From contig OY969916.1 in assembly GCA_963704535.1 (NCBI GenBank), positions 2,356,001-2,420,000 of the forward strand: a DNA stretch of 64,000 bases, written 5' to 3'. The DNA is from G963704535 sp963704535 (GTDB lineage: Bacteria; Chloroflexota; Chloroflexia; Chloroflexales; Roseiflexaceae). A program made the position numbers and the translations under genes. Below are positions 24,021 to 33,425 of the stretch, piece by piece. Within the stretch, counting starts at the first letter, position 1, and the number at the start of each line of letters is the position of its first letter. Below the pieces are notes generated by a model. It searched no databases, was not told the DNA's origin, and saw nothing but the letters and a program-made list of their open reading frames with translations.

Positions 24021-26579
24021 CTACACAGCGCCCTGCCCATTCCCCTGGATCACTGTCTCCCCCATAGTTAAGTCAAGCACAGCGTTCAACGTCGCCCGTG
24101 GGTGCTCGCCGGGCTGGAGCAGCGCCGTCGCCAGCACCTCGTCGAGCGTATCGACCGGCACGAAGGTCAGCTCCTCGAAGACCTCGCGCGGCAGGTCCTC
24201 CAGGTCGGCCTCGTTGCGGCGCGGCAGGATGATCGTGCGGATGCCGGCGCGGTGGGCGCCCAGCGCCTTCTCCTTGATCCCGCCGATCGGCAGCACCCGG
24301 CCGCGCAGCGTGATCTCGCCGGTCATCGCCACGTCGTCGCGCACCAGGCGCCCGGTGGCGGCCGAGGCCAGCGCCGTAGCCATAGTGATGCCCGGCCGAA
24401 GGGCCATCCTTCGGCACCGCGCCGCCCGGCACATGGATGTGGATGGCGTGGCTGTCGAAGAACTTCGGGTCGATGCCCAGCAGGTGCGCTCGCGAGCGAA
24501 CATAGGTCAGCGCCGCCTCGGCGCTTTCGCGCATCACGTCGCCGAGCTGGCCGGTCAGCTTCAGCTCCTTGTTGCCCGGCACCACGGCGGCCTCGACGAA
24601 GATGATATCGCCGCCGACCGGCGTCCATACCATGCCGGTGGCGATGCCGGGCTGGTCGATGCGCTCCTTGGCCTCGTTGTAGAAGCGCGGGCGGCCCAGC
24701 GCGTTGCGCACGAACGCCGGGTTCACGACGACCGACGACGGACCACAGACGACTGCCTGATCCTCACCATCGGTAGTCGGTGGTCGCCTGCCCTGAGCCG
24801 TGTCGAAGAGGTGGTCGGTGGTCGGCCACTCGGCGAGCCGCCGCGTGACCTTGCGCAGCACCGATGCCGATCTGGCGCTCCAGGTTGCGCACGCCAGCCT
24901 CGCGGGTGTAGTCGGCGATGATCGTGCGCAGCGCCTTCTCCTCGACTGTGACCTCATCGGCGGTCAGGCCATTGGCGCGCGATCTGCTTGGGCACCAGGT
25001 GCTGCTGGGCGATGTGGACCTTCTCATCCTCGATGTAGCCGCTCAGCTCGATCACCTCCATGCGGTCGCGCAGCGCCGGCGGCACGGTGTCCCAGGTGTT
25101 GGCAGTGGCGATAAACAGCACCTTGCTCAGGTCGAACGGCAGGTTCAGGTAGTGATCGGTGAACGTATTGTTCTGCTCCGGGTCGAGCACCTCAAGCAGC
25201 GCCGAGGACGGGTCGCCGCGATAATCGCTGGCCCAGCTTGTCGATCTCGTCGAGCAGGACGACCGGGTCGGAGGTGCCGGCGCGGCGCAGCTCCTGGATG
25301 CAGCCGACCGGGCATGCGAGCCGATGTAGGTGCGGCGGAAACCGCGCAGCTCGGCCTCGTCGCGCACGCCGCCCAGGCTCATGCGAACGAAGCTAGCGGC
25401 CCAAGCGCGCGGGCGATGCTCTGGCCCAGGCTGGTCTTGCCCACGCCGGGCGGGCCGACGAAGGCCAGGATCGGCTCGCGGGCCGGTGCGGCTGCGGTCG
25501 GCTCCTGAGCGGCGCGGGCCTCGCGGCGCTGCTTGACCGCCAGGTACTCCAGGATACGCTCCTTGATCTTCTCCAGGCCGTAGTGGTCCTCGTCGAGCAC
25601 CTGCGCGCGCGTAGGCGATGTCGATCGCGCCGCCGGTGGGCTTGTTCCAGGGCAGCTCGGCGATCCACTCCAGGTAGGTGCGCACCATCTGGTATTCAGG
25701 CGAGGCCGATTGTTCATGCGCTCCAGGCGGCGACAGCTCACGGTCGGCCTCTTTGCGGGCCACCTCGGGCAGGTCGGCGGCCAGCGAGCTTCTCGCGCAG
25801 GTCGTCCACGCCGGCGGCTTCGGGGTCGTCCTCGCCAAGCTCCTTCTGGATGGCCTGCATCTGCTGGCGCAGAAGAACTCGCGCTGCTGCTTGGCGGCGC
25901 TGTCCTGCACCTCCTGGCGCAGCTTGGCCTGGACTTCCAGCAGCGCGAACTGCTTGCTTATAGAAGTCGCGCACCTTGCGCAGGCGCGTCGGTGACATCG
26001 AAGGTTTCCAGCAGGTCCTGGCGCTCCTGAAAGGTGTAATCGGGCGAGTAGCCGGTGTTGTCGGCCAGGTGACCGGGGTCCTCGATGCTGCGAACGTAGT
26101 TGCGGATCTCCTGCGGCACGCCGGGGCGCAAGTCCAGCACGGCGTCGATCGCGGCGTGGACCTCTTTCATCAACTGCTCGATCTCCGGCGTGGCGCTCGA
26201 TAACGTCGGGCCGCTCGGTCGAAGGTGAAGCGCAGGTACGGCTCGGCCTGGGTCTGCTCGCCGAGCGTGGCGCGTACCAGGCCGCGCACGACGATGCCGC
26301 TGACGCCGTTGGGCAGCGTGCCGGCCTGCTCGATCCGCGCCACCACGCCGACGCGGTGCAGTTGTAGCGGCAGCGGGTCGCCGTCGTCGGCATCCTCGCG
26401 GCGCGCGACCAGCAACACCAGCCGACCGTTGTTCAGCGCCGCCTCGGCCGCAGGCGTGGTCGCCTCATCTAGCGGCAGCGTGACCACTGTATATGCGGAA
26501 AGACGACGACGCCGTCGAGGACGATCAGCGGCAGGGTCTGCGGCGTGCCATTCGTGTTGAGAGCTGTGTGATCGCTCAT
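24021..26579 (-). pseudogene. lon: ATP-dependent Lon protease, reading frame broken about ten times
   Basis: The ATG at 26579 (GAGGAAACACT upstream) opens MSDHTALNTNGTPQ. Thereafter the Lon sequence hops between frames roughly every 100-300 bases down to the stop at 24021. All major parts can be followed: N-terminal domain (NGRLVLLVARREDADDG), coiled coil, Walker A in FVGPPGVGKTSLGQSIARAL, SDYRGDPSSALLEVLDPEQN, sensor region ATANTWDTVPPALRDRMEVI, catalytic Ser in KDGPSAG and Lys in GGIKEKALGAHRAG. The needed corrections include both extra and missing single bases. The amino-acid sequence is otherwise well conserved, which suggests poor sequence quality more than long-term decay. A family E repeat lies in the linker before the protease domain (24728-24835). 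Lon degrades misfolded and regulatory proteins. Confidence 0.85.
24728..24835. repeat. Family E repeat inserted in the lon coding region
   Basis: Words GACCACCGACCACC, GACCACCGACTACC (minus strand) and their complements GTGGTCCGTCGTCGGTCGTC lie on both sides of a GCCCTGAGCCGTGTCGAAG core. They encode a low-complexity insert (GRRPPTTDGEDQAVV, GPSSVVV) between the ATPase and protease domains of Lon, where homologues have a short linker. Confidence 0.6.
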
Positions 26580-26762
26580 AGTGTTTCCTCTTGTAGCCCG
26601 TTGAATGTTCTTGCGAAACGGAATGTATATTCCGGTGAGCATATTATGGAATATCGATTCCGCTTTGTCAATAGTGCTGGGCGTGGGCGGGGGCGATTCT
26701 AACGAAACACTATCAGAAGGTGCATTTCAGGTAGTTGCAGGTTTGTACTACATGACGGCTCT

Positions 26763-27416
26763 TTATCGGTCTGTGGCTCCGCGCGTGGCTTGGTCAAACT
26801 GCTCGTCGATATTGTCGGGCAGCCCCAAATCCTCTTTACTGCCCTGGATCAGGTAGTGGAAGTTGCCGTCGCCAACCGTACGCCGGAGTTGGGCGATAAT
26901 CCGATCGACGTCGTCGTACGGGCCGTTGGCGAAGAAGGGCTTGCCCTCGAGGCCACCAGTCGGCACCGGCGTCGGGCAGGCGGCCGGGTCGGCGTCACTG
27001 AACAGGATCTGTGCTTGCGCGAAGACCGGGTCGGGCGTGAGGCCCAGGCTCGCCGCGTACTCCAGGCCGGTGAAGACGATCTTCGCCGCCAGGTTAAGGT
27101 CGGCCGGCGCCATCGGCTGAATTCGCAGCGCGTGAGCCCGTAGCCCTGCGTTGTACTCAGCCACGTCTTTGAATAGCACCACCTGCGCGCTCTTCACACC
27201 CAGGCAGGCCAGGTCCACCAAGAACAGGCCGGCAGCCAGCTTGCCCGAGGACGGTGAGCGGCGCGCCACGAGTATGGTGATGAGCGCGGCCTGCTGGTCC
27301 CAGCCGCGTGAGAGCAGCACCTCGTAGACGGGCCAATTGGCCGCAAGTGCTATGCCACCGACCGGCTTTGTAGGTGCCAGCGTGCCTCGACCATGGCGCT
27401 TTTTCTGTTTAGCCAT
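26763..27416 (-). CDS. Conserved hypothetical protein (217 aa)
   Basis: I do not recognise this protein. It opens with a basic stretch (MAKQKKRHGRGTLAP). A region containing WPVYEVLLSRGWDQQAALITILVARRSPSSGKLAAGLFLVDL follows, in which a repeated-use fold around AGLFLVDLACLGVKS is noticeable, then an acidic C-terminus (DNIDEQFDQATRG). No signal peptide or membrane segment is evident. The start ATG follows GGGGGTAAACA. It begins 3 bases after the stop of the gene at 27420-28304, so the two are co-transcribed and probably act together. Confidence 0.75.
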   Translation of the reverse strand: MAKQKKRHGRGTLAPTKPVGGIALAANWPVYEVLLSRGWDQQAALITILVARRSPSSGKLAAGLFLVDLACLGVKSAQVVLFKDVAEYNAGLRAHALRIQPMAPADLNLAAKIVFTGLEYAASLGLTPDPVFAQAQILFSDADPAACPTPVPTGGLEGKPFFANGPYDDVDRIIAQLRRTVGDGNFHYLIQGSKEDLGLPDNIDEQFDQATRGATDR

Positions 27417-27419
27417 TGT

Positions 27420-28304
27420 TTACCCCCGTATCTCTGCCAGCATCGCCTCGGCCTCCTGCCAATCCACCCGCGCGGTGTCGCGTAGGAAGCGCGCGAAGTG
27501 CTTGAAGCTGGTTCGGTTTACCTCATCGCCCCTGCTACCCAGGTAGCTTGCCAGATCCTGAGCAGTCGTCTCGATCAGTCCACGCGGCGGCCGCTGGCGC
27601 AGCAGATAGTCTTCGGCGAAGTGCTCGACCGTCGTCCGGTGGCGCTCCAGTGTCTTCAGACTCATGTTCGCTCGGGTGATATGCTTCTGGTAGGCGACCA
27701 GTAGCTTCATGTTGCGCGCCCTGATCGCATCAGGCCCGACATCCGCGTCCGCCGCCTCCAGGCTGGTCACGAACGTGCCACGCTCCTGCGCGGTTTTGTA
27801 GGCATCGTTCAAGTTGGAGCGGATGCCCGAGCCGAAATAGACATTGTAGCCATTCAGGAGGCTGTCGTAGATAATTTTGCCTTCGAAGGGCAGCAAGGTT
27901 GTCCGCACCAGGCAGGGCGGCGGGACGGGGACGATCTCCTCGATTGGCGAGACCAGGCCCAGGACAGCGTAGGCGCGCGCTGACTCGCCTTGGGGCAGAA
28001 AGACCGCGTATTTCTTGAGCTGGCGGAAGAAGTAGAAGTCGTCACTGACGCGCGTCCTCCAGCTTGCCACCAGGGCCAGGTCGGCCGGAGTAAGGCCGGC
28101 AGGATTCTCGGCCACAAACGCTTCGCGCAGCGTGTCGTCGCTCCAGAGCGCGTCGCGCAGCGTGACCGCATCGTTTGGTGAGACGCTCCCCGCCCCGTAT
28201 GTGGCCGGGAAGGATGCCACCAGATTCCGCCGCTCGTTCACGAAGTGGAGCAGCGGGAACCAGATCGTGTAGAAGCGCTGGGTGTCGTGCGGCGCGAGGA
28301 TCAT
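27420..28304 (-). CDS. Conserved hypothetical protein (294 aa), partner of the downstream gene
   Basis: Unrecognised. A globular alpha/beta protein with FYTIWFPLLHFVNERRNLV near the start, FYFFRQLKKYAVFLPQ in the middle, and a helical C-terminal part (LKTLERHRTTVEHFAEDYLLRQRPP, RTSFKHFARFLRDTARVDW). The latter has some resemblance to SEC-C/UPF-type proteins, but not enough to name it. It has no signal peptide, transmembrane helices or obvious catalytic motif. It is the first gene of a two-gene unit, with only 3 bases before the next gene. Confidence 0.75.
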   Translation of the reverse strand: MILAPHDTQRFYTIWFPLLHFVNERRNLVASFPATYGAGSVSPNDAVTLRDALWSDDTLREAFVAENPAGLTPADLALVASWRTRVSDDFYFFRQLKKYAVFLPQGESARAYAVLGLVSPIEEIVPVPPPCLVRTTLLPFEGKIIYDSLLNGYNVYFGSGIRSNLNDAYKTAQERGTFVTSLEAADADVGPDAIRARNMKLLVAYQKHITRANMSLKTLERHRTTVEHFAEDYLLRQRPPRGLIETTAQDLASYLGSRGDEVNRTSFKHFARFLRDTARVDWQEAEAMLAEIRG

Positions 28305-28585
28305 CTCATCTCCTCATCACGAGGGGCACTGCCAGCGAGCGGCGGGCGCAGTGCCTTGCCGAAATCTGTACCGTGTAGCATTATACCGCAGCAGAAGCAC
28401 TCCGCAAGCTGCTTAACGACAACATCCACTCGCGCAGCAAAATCAACGTAGAAACCCTGGAGTCGCTATGTTTTGATTATCCATTTATCATCAAAGCGAA
28501 TCGCTCAGCCGGCGCTCCGCCGAGTAGAATAAAGCCAGTATCAGAAGGCTGGCAATCTATCGACATATTTTACGGAGCGTACACA

Positions 28586-30373
28586 ATGCAGCACACAGCT
28601 ACAATCCTAACCGGCACCTACGAGTGGCGCCTCGTCGTGCTTTCGTACATCGTCGCGGTGATGGCCTCGTTTACCGCGCTCGACCTGGCCGGACGCGTCA
28701 CGGCGGCCCGCGGCCGGGCGCGGCGGGTCTGGCTGATGGGCGGCGCTTTCGCAATGGGCGCCGGCATCTGGTCGATGCACTTCACCGCCATGCTGGCGTT
28801 CAGCCTGCCGATCCCGTTGACCTACGACGCGCCGATGGTGCTGGTCTCGCTGGTGGTCGCGATGATCGCCTCCGGGTTCGCGCTGTTCGTCGCCAGCCGC
28901 GAATCGTTGAGCCTGGAGCGATTGCTGATCAGCGGCCTACCGATGGGCATAGGCATCGCGACGATGCACTACAGCGGAATGGCCGCGCTACGGATGCCGG
29001 CGACAATCGAATACGACCCGCCGCTCTTTGGCCTCTCGATCCTGATCGCGATCACCGCATCGACCGCCGCGCTCTGGCTGGCATTCCAGTTGCGCTCCGA
29101 GCGCACCTCGCCGCGGGCATGGCTGGCGCTCAAGATCGGGAGCGCGCTGGTGATGGGAGTGGCGATCGTCGGCATGCACTATACCGGCATGCTAGCAGCC
29201 CACTTCATGCCGGTGCCCGACGACCCGTCAACCGCAATCGCGGGGATCGATGCTCTGCCATTAGGGGCCGCGATCGGCATTACCACATTGGTGGTCCTGG
29301 GCCTGGCGCTGATATCCTCGCTGGTCGATCAGCGCTTCGCCGAGGTTAAGCGCCTCCAGGAGACCGAGGCCAGCAGGCGCGAGCTACTGGAATTGGTCGT
29401 CGGCGAGTACCTGGGCTTCGCCCAGCAGGTGGCCCAGGGCGATCTCACCCGGCGGATCGAGACCCACTACGACGGCGCGCTCGGCCAGCTCGGCCAGGGT
29501 CTCAACAGCATGGTCGCGAGCCTCCACGACATCACCATCCAGGTCGAGGAAGTCACCGCAGCCATCACCGTCGCCACCACCCAGATCCTGTCGGCCACCA
29601 CCGAGCAGGCTGCGTCCTCGGCCGAGCAGTCGGCGGCGATCACCGAGACGGCCACCTCGGTCGAGGAGGTCAAGGTGCTGGCCCAGCAGACGGCTGAGAA
29701 AGCCTCGCAAATCACCGAAGAGAGCCAAGCGACGCTCCAGATCGCCCAGCATGGCACCCAAGCAGTCGACAGCACCATCGTCGGCATGACGCAGGTTCGC
29801 GAGAATGTGCGCGGCATCGCCCAGGTCATGCATAGCATGTCCGGCCACTCGCAGGCGATCAGCACGATGATCGCCATGCTCAGCGAGCTGGCCGACCAGA
29901 TCGCCGGCCTGGCCCAGAACGCCGCAATCGAGGCGACCAGCACGAGCGCTCAGGATCGTGGTCTCTCGGATCTCGCGCGGCTGGTGCGCGGCTTATCGGA
30001 GCGTGCCAAGACCGCGACCGGCGAGGTGCGCGAGCAATTGAGTGCGATCCAGCAGGTGACCAAATTGGCTGTTCAGGGCACCGACCAGGGTAGCCGGGGT
30101 GTCGAGGAAGGCGCGGCGCTGGTTAGCCAGGCTGGAGAGGCCATTCGCCACCTAGCGACCGAGGTTGAGCATGGCGCGCAGGCCAACTTCCAGATGGCGG
30201 CGGCCGCGCGACAGCAGCTGATCGGTATGGAGCAGATCGGTCTGGCGATGACCTCCATCCAGCAGGCGACGCGACAGGCGCTGTCGGGGACGCAGCAGGC
30301 CGAGCAAGCCGCGCAGCACCTGCACACCCTGGCCCAGTCGCTCCAGCGGGCGATCAAGACGTACCGATTGTAA
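28586..30373 (+). CDS. MHYT-domain membrane sensor with methyl-accepting (MCP-type) signalling domain
   Basis: The first 245 of 595 residues are a seven-helix MHYT domain with the three diagnostic motifs IWSMHFTAML (61-70), ATMHYSGMAAL (125-135) and VGMHYTGMLAAH (195-206), thought to bind a metal such as copper and sense diatomic gases. A HAMP-like linker (about 270-330) precedes an MCP coiled coil rich in Gln/Ala/Ser/Thr. The signalling tip reads ELADQIAGLAQNAAIEAT, with canonical DQI..LA.NAAIEA. The following part (TSAQDRGLSDLARLVRGLSE) departs from the usual RGFAVVADEVRKLAE. Start ATG at 28586 has GGAGCG upstream. No chemotaxis partners lie nearby. Confidence 0.88.
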   Translation: MQHTATILTGTYEWRLVVLSYIVAVMASFTALDLAGRVTAARGRARRVWLMGGAFAMGAGIWSMHFTAMLAFSLPIPLTYDAPMVLVSLVVAMIASGFALFVASRESLSLERLLISGLPMGIGIATMHYSGMAALRMPATIEYDPPLFGLSILIAITASTAALWLAFQLRSERTSPRAWLALKIGSALVMGVAIVGMHYTGMLAAHFMPVPDDPSTAIAGIDALPLGAAIGITTLVVLGLALISSLVDQRFAEVKRLQETEASRRELLELVVGEYLGFAQQVAQGDLTRRIETHYDGALGQLGQGLNSMVASLHDITIQVEEVTAAITVATTQILSATTEQAASSAEQSAAITETATSVEEVKVLAQQTAEKASQITEESQATLQIAQHGTQAVDSTIVGMTQVRENVRGIAQVMHSMSGHSQAISTMIAMLSELADQIAGLAQNAAIEATSTSAQDRGLSDLARLVRGLSERAKTATGEVREQLSAIQQVTKLAVQGTDQGSRGVEEGAALVSQAGEAIRHLATEVEHGAQANFQMAAAARQQLIGMEQIGLAMTSIQQATRQALSGTQQAEQAAQHLHTLAQSLQRAIKTYRL

Positions 30374-30382
30374 GAGAATCGG

Positions 30383-30441
30383 AAATAAAACATCGTATGA
30401 AACGTGATGCGTGAAGAGGATTCAAGCATCACGTTTCAGTT
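30383..30441. repeat. Family E palindrome after the MHYT-MCP gene
   Basis: TGAAACGTGATGCGTGAAG pairs with CAAGCATCACGTTTCA around a short loop near 30418. It is placed 10 bases after the gene and is a probable terminator. With the two family B copies that follow, it fills the 305-base gap before the tetR-like gene. Confidence 0.7.
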
Positions 30442-30621
30442 TGTGGAAAAAGGAGGTTTGAGGGGCAGCCCCCTCAGTCTCCTCCCACCCACATTGTAAA
30501 GCAGAACAGCGCCCTCCGAAACCTCGTCTAATTTGTGGAAAAGGGGGTTTGAGGGGGCTGCCCCTCAGTCTCCTCCCACCCACATTGTAAAGTAGAATGG
30601 CACCCTCCGAAACCTTATCTA
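30441..30621. repeat. Family B GC-rich repeat, two tandem copies
   Basis: Two units of about 90 bases (30441 and 30532) read TTTGTGGAAAAAGG..GGTTTGAGGGGCAGCCCCCTCAG, then TCTCCTCCCACCCACATTGT, AAAG..AGAA and GCCCTCCGAAACCT. The same unit occurs at 42210 and 50832, and inverted at 33341 and 39583. Confidence 0.85.
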
Positions 30622-30678
30622 AGTGGAATTGATCTTCCGCTTTTCGAGAAGTAATGGTATACTGAGGGCCGCATAAGG

Positions 30679-31264
30679 ATGAGCAAAGGGCCGCTTCCGA
30701 TGGACCGATCACACGCGGGCGACCGCCGCGAGCGCAAAGACGCCCAACGCAACATGGAGCGGGTGCTCCAGGCGGCCCACGAGCTATTCGCCGAGCGCGG
30801 CGCCGACGTGACGATGGAGGAAGTGGCCCGGCGCGCCGGCGTCGGCGTCGGCACGGTCTACCGCCGCTTCCCCAGCAAGGAGCAGCTCTTCGCTGTGGTG
30901 AGCCACGCCGCCTGCGACGATATGCGGCGCTGCCTTCACCAAGCCGCCGAGTTCGACCTATGACCCGGTCGGGAAGCTGCGGGCACTGGTGCTGGTACAG
31001 TACCGCCACATCGAGCAGCAGGCATGTGGCGTGGACCAGCAGGAACTTTATCTGGCGCTACACAGTATGCTCCAGCAGCTGATCACCGAGGGGCAGCGTC
31101 AGGGCTTGGTGCGGGCGGGAGACGCGGCGATCCTGGCAGCCCTGAGCCTTGAGCTGCTGAGTCCGCGCGCCTTCCAGAACCTCACCCGCGTCGTGGACAC
31201 CTGCGCCGAGGATGCGGCCGAGCAGGCGGTACGGTTTCTGCTTGGCGGCCTGGGGATCAGGTAG
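30679..31264 (+). CDS. TetR/AcrR-family transcriptional regulator (one frameshift)
   Basis: The N-terminal 95 residues form a TetR DNA-binding domain (RVLQAAHELFAERGADVTMEEVARRAGVGVGTVYRRFPSKEQLF in order, with the recognition helix around GVGVGTVYRRF). The frame stops at 30963. The ligand-binding part continues in another frame from about 30955 to 31264 (DPVGKLRALVLVQYRH, ALHSMLQQLITEGQRQGLV, AEQAVRFLLGGLG). A single-base change near 30950-30960 restores a normal regulator of about 195 aa. A TATACT hexamer at 30658-30663 suggests a promoter very close to the start codon. Target genes are unknown, and no transporter is divergent to it. Confidence 0.82.
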
Positions 31265-31270
31265 AGGATT

Positions 31271-31660
31271 TCACCCCACGCGCGTGCGCCGAAGGTGGAT
31301 GTAATGGGCGACGGTATCGAGCAGCATATCGAGGGCGACCGGCTTGGGGAGAACATTCGTGGCGCCCTGGGCTAGAAAGACCTCGGAGTGCAGCCCGGCG
31401 GTCATGACAATGATCGGCAGGTCGGGGAAGCCGCCCCGGCGCAGGCGCAGCAGCAGCTCATCCCCGGTCATCACCGGCATCGCGATATCCAGCAGGAGCA
31501 GGTCGGGCGGGCTCTCGCGCATGACCAGCAGCGCGCTCGCGCCATCATGGGCGGTGCGCACGCTGTAGCCTTCGTCGCGCAGCGCCTCGGCAACCCAGCG
31601 GGTGATCGGGATCTCGTCGTCGACGATCAGGATGTCGGCACTTGGCTGTGTCTGAGTCAT
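31271..31660 (-). CDS. Single-domain response regulator (CheY-like receiver)
   Basis: This 129-aa receiver domain has the acidic pair in ILIVDDEIPITRW, the phosphoacceptor Asp in LLLLDIAMPVMTG, the Thr/Ser switch in IIVMTAG and Lys in VLPKPVALD. It has no output domain, so it either passes a phosphoryl group on or acts by protein binding. The frame is open to a GTG at 31699; I take ATG 31660, although neither has a good ribosome site. The gene is convergent with tetR, whose stop is 7 bases away. No histidine kinase is adjacent. Confidence 0.88.
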   Translation of the reverse strand: MTQTQPSADILIVDDEIPITRWVAEALRDEGYSVRTAHDGASALLVMRESPPDLLLLDIAMPVMTGDELLLRLRRGGFPDLPIIVMTAGLHSEVFLAQGATNVLPKPVALDMLLDTVAHYIHLRRTRVG

Positions 31661-31764
31661 GGCGGCCGCGGCTTTCGAGCTTGCAATCAGGCTGGGCACG
31701 CTGCGCCGGCCCCCAGGAACGTATCAGCACAGGCCGTGCCATCGATTGCTGGGCGTATCGCCGC

Positions 31765-32040
31765 TTACTTGATCGAAAGATCGTGCCATTGAACCGCCGA
31801 TGGGGGAATGCGAACCATGAGCGGGGCCAGGTCGCGGCGGCCAAAATAGGAGTCGGGCACGCCTTGGTCGTCGCGGGTCATGAGGACTGCCGGCAGCGGG
31901 GCAAACCGTGATTGAAAGAAATGCAGCGCCTGCTCGGCCTTGCGCTGGTCTTTAAGGATCGGCTTGGGTACGATGACGACCATGAATGTCTGGTCTTGTG
32001 CAGTGATTCTGGCGAACTGGAATGTCACTGTATGCTCCAT
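31765..32040 (-). CDS. Small hypothetical protein
   Basis: Unrecognised. From the ATG at 32040 it gives 91 aa beginning MEHTVTFQFARITAQDQTFMVVIVPKP. It contains LPAVLMTRDDQGVPDSYFGRRDLAPLMVRIP, an arrangement suggesting a small beta-rich fold. The frame is open to 32106 with other ATGs (32061, 32106), none with a clear ribosome site. It lies just upstream of the response regulator on the same strand and may share its transcript. The 315 bases upstream (32041-32355) hold AT-rich DNA and a family E terminator. Confidence 0.55.
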   Translation of the reverse strand: MEHTVTFQFARITAQDQTFMVVIVPKPILKDQRKAEQALHFFQSRFAPLPAVLMTRDDQGVPDSYFGRRDLAPLMVRIPPSAVQWHDLSIK

Positions 32041-32291
32041 CTTCGGTAGCCTGGCAGTCATAGCTCCGCGCCGTGAAGCCGTAGACCCATAGCTTTGCGC
32101 CCTCACCTTTCGGTGTGTTTGCCATTGTCGGTGTGCGGAGTTGTTTCCTCGTCCAAACTAGGTACTATAGTACCATAGAAATCGAACGATATCTTAACCA
32201 TTTTATATGATCAACGATACCAAAAACGATCATAATCTGAGATCGATCGCGTTCGACGTAGGGACACTGAACTTCTTCTTCATCCCAAAGC

Positions 32292-32346
32292 GTAGGTGAA
32301 ACGTAAAACGTGAAACGTGAAAAGCCCTCACGTTTCACGTTTCACG
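32292..32346. repeat. Family E palindrome (ACGTGAA / TTCACGT words)
   Basis: GTGAAACGTAAAACGTGAAACGTGA.. pairs with TCACGTTTCACGTTTCAC. Two words are repeated in each arm. It lies 10 bases beyond the 3' end of the minus-strand LLM oxidoreductase gene, as a terminator would. Confidence 0.75.
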
Positions 32347-32355
32347 CGCAGGCTT

Positions 32356-33222
32356 TCAGACGCCGAGTGCATCCTTGGCGCGGCGCAGCGCATCGATATG
32401 CTGCTGGGGTGAGCTGAAGCTGGCGCCCATGGTGTTGATGCACAGGTGGGTCGCGCCGAGCCCTTGCCAGGCCGTGGCATACGCCTCCCACTCGGCCTCG
32501 GGTACCCGGTCGATGTTGAGTTGCGGCTCGATCCCGATCTGCTCCGGCGAGCGGCCGGCTGCGGCGGCGTATTCATGCAGGCGCTCAAGCGCCGCGCGCA
32601 TCTCGTCGCCGGGCGGGCGCCAGGGGAACCAGCCATCGCCCAGCCGTGCGACTCGCTGCAAGGTCGCCTCGGCATAGCCGCCGATCCAGATCGGGATGGG
32701 GCGCTGGACCGGCAGCGGGTTGATCCCAGCCGCGTCGATGGTGTGCCAGCGCCCGGTGAAGCTCACCACCGGCTCGGTCCACAGCGCGCGCAGGACCGCG
32801 ATCTGCTCCTCGCTGCGAGCGCCGCGGGTGTTGAAATCCTCGTTCAGCGCCTGGTACTCAACCGTGTTCCAGCCGATGCCGACGCCAAGGCGCAGCCGCC
32901 CGCCACTTAGAACGTCGACCTCGGCAGCCTGTTTGGCCACCAGCGCGGTCTGCCGCTGCGGCAGCACGATCACGCCGGTGACAAGCTCGACTTGGCGGGT
33001 GAGCGCGGCCAAGTAGCCAAACAGGACGAACGGCTCGTGGAACATGTTCTCACTGTTGTATGATCCGCGCCAGTCCGGCCGGGTCGCGGTGCCGGCGCCG
33101 AGCACATGATCATAGGCCAGGATGTGGCGGTAGCCAAGCTCCTCGACCGCCTGGGCGTAATCGCGGATCGCGATCGGGTCGTCGCCGATCTCGGTCTGGG
33201 GGAACACAGCGCCGATGCGCAT
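32356..33222 (-). CDS. LLM-class F420-dependent oxidoreductase (luciferase-like)
   Basis: This 288-aa TIM-barrel protein of the bacterial luciferase superfamily has MRIGAVFPQTEIGDDPIAIRDYAQAVEELGYRHI, the segment AALTRQVELVTGVIVLPQRQTALVAKQAAEVDVLSGGRLRLGVGIGW (in shorter conserved blocks) and PIWIGGYAEATLQRVARLGDGWF. Those blocks are typical of F420- or FMN-dependent members. Most relatives in Chloroflexota and Actinobacteria are annotated as F420-dependent, but the cofactor cannot be proved from sequence and the substrate is unknown. It has its own terminator-like palindrome downstream. Confidence 0.87.
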   Translation of the reverse strand: MRIGAVFPQTEIGDDPIAIRDYAQAVEELGYRHILAYDHVLGAGTATRPDWRGSYNSENMFHEPFVLFGYLAALTRQVELVTGVIVLPQRQTALVAKQAAEVDVLSGGRLRLGVGIGWNTVEYQALNEDFNTRGARSEEQIAVLRALWTEPVVSFTGRWHTIDAAGINPLPVQRPIPIWIGGYAEATLQRVARLGDGWFPWRPPGDEMRAALERLHEYAAAAGRSPEQIGIEPQLNIDRVPEAEWEAYATAWQGLGATHLCINTMGASFSSPQQHIDALRRAKDALGV

Positions 33223-33280
33223 CGCAGATCCTTTCTTTCCTGTTCAATCTTGAAAGGGCATTGCCTCGCCTACGATCCGT

Positions 33281-33425
33281 TGGTGGAAAGAGAATTCTTG
33301 AGGGGAGGCCCCCTCAAACTCCCCCCTTTTAGAAGGCGCTTAAAACCAGGGTTCCCGCAGCGGCTTTCCATTTCACAAGGTGATGCGTGGAAACCAAGGA
33401 GGCTGCCCCTCAACCGCCCTTATTT
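33281..33425. repeat. Family A copy followed by an inverted family B copy
   Basis: 33281-33330 holds an inverted family A unit (GGTGGAAAG, TTGAGGGGAGGCCCCCTCAA, CTCCCCCCTTTT). 33341-33425 holds a family B unit in reverse (TTCCCGCAGCGGCTTTCCA, GGCTGCCCCTCAACC). They fill the gap between the LLM gene and msrA, the second touching the msrA stop codon. Confidence 0.75.
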
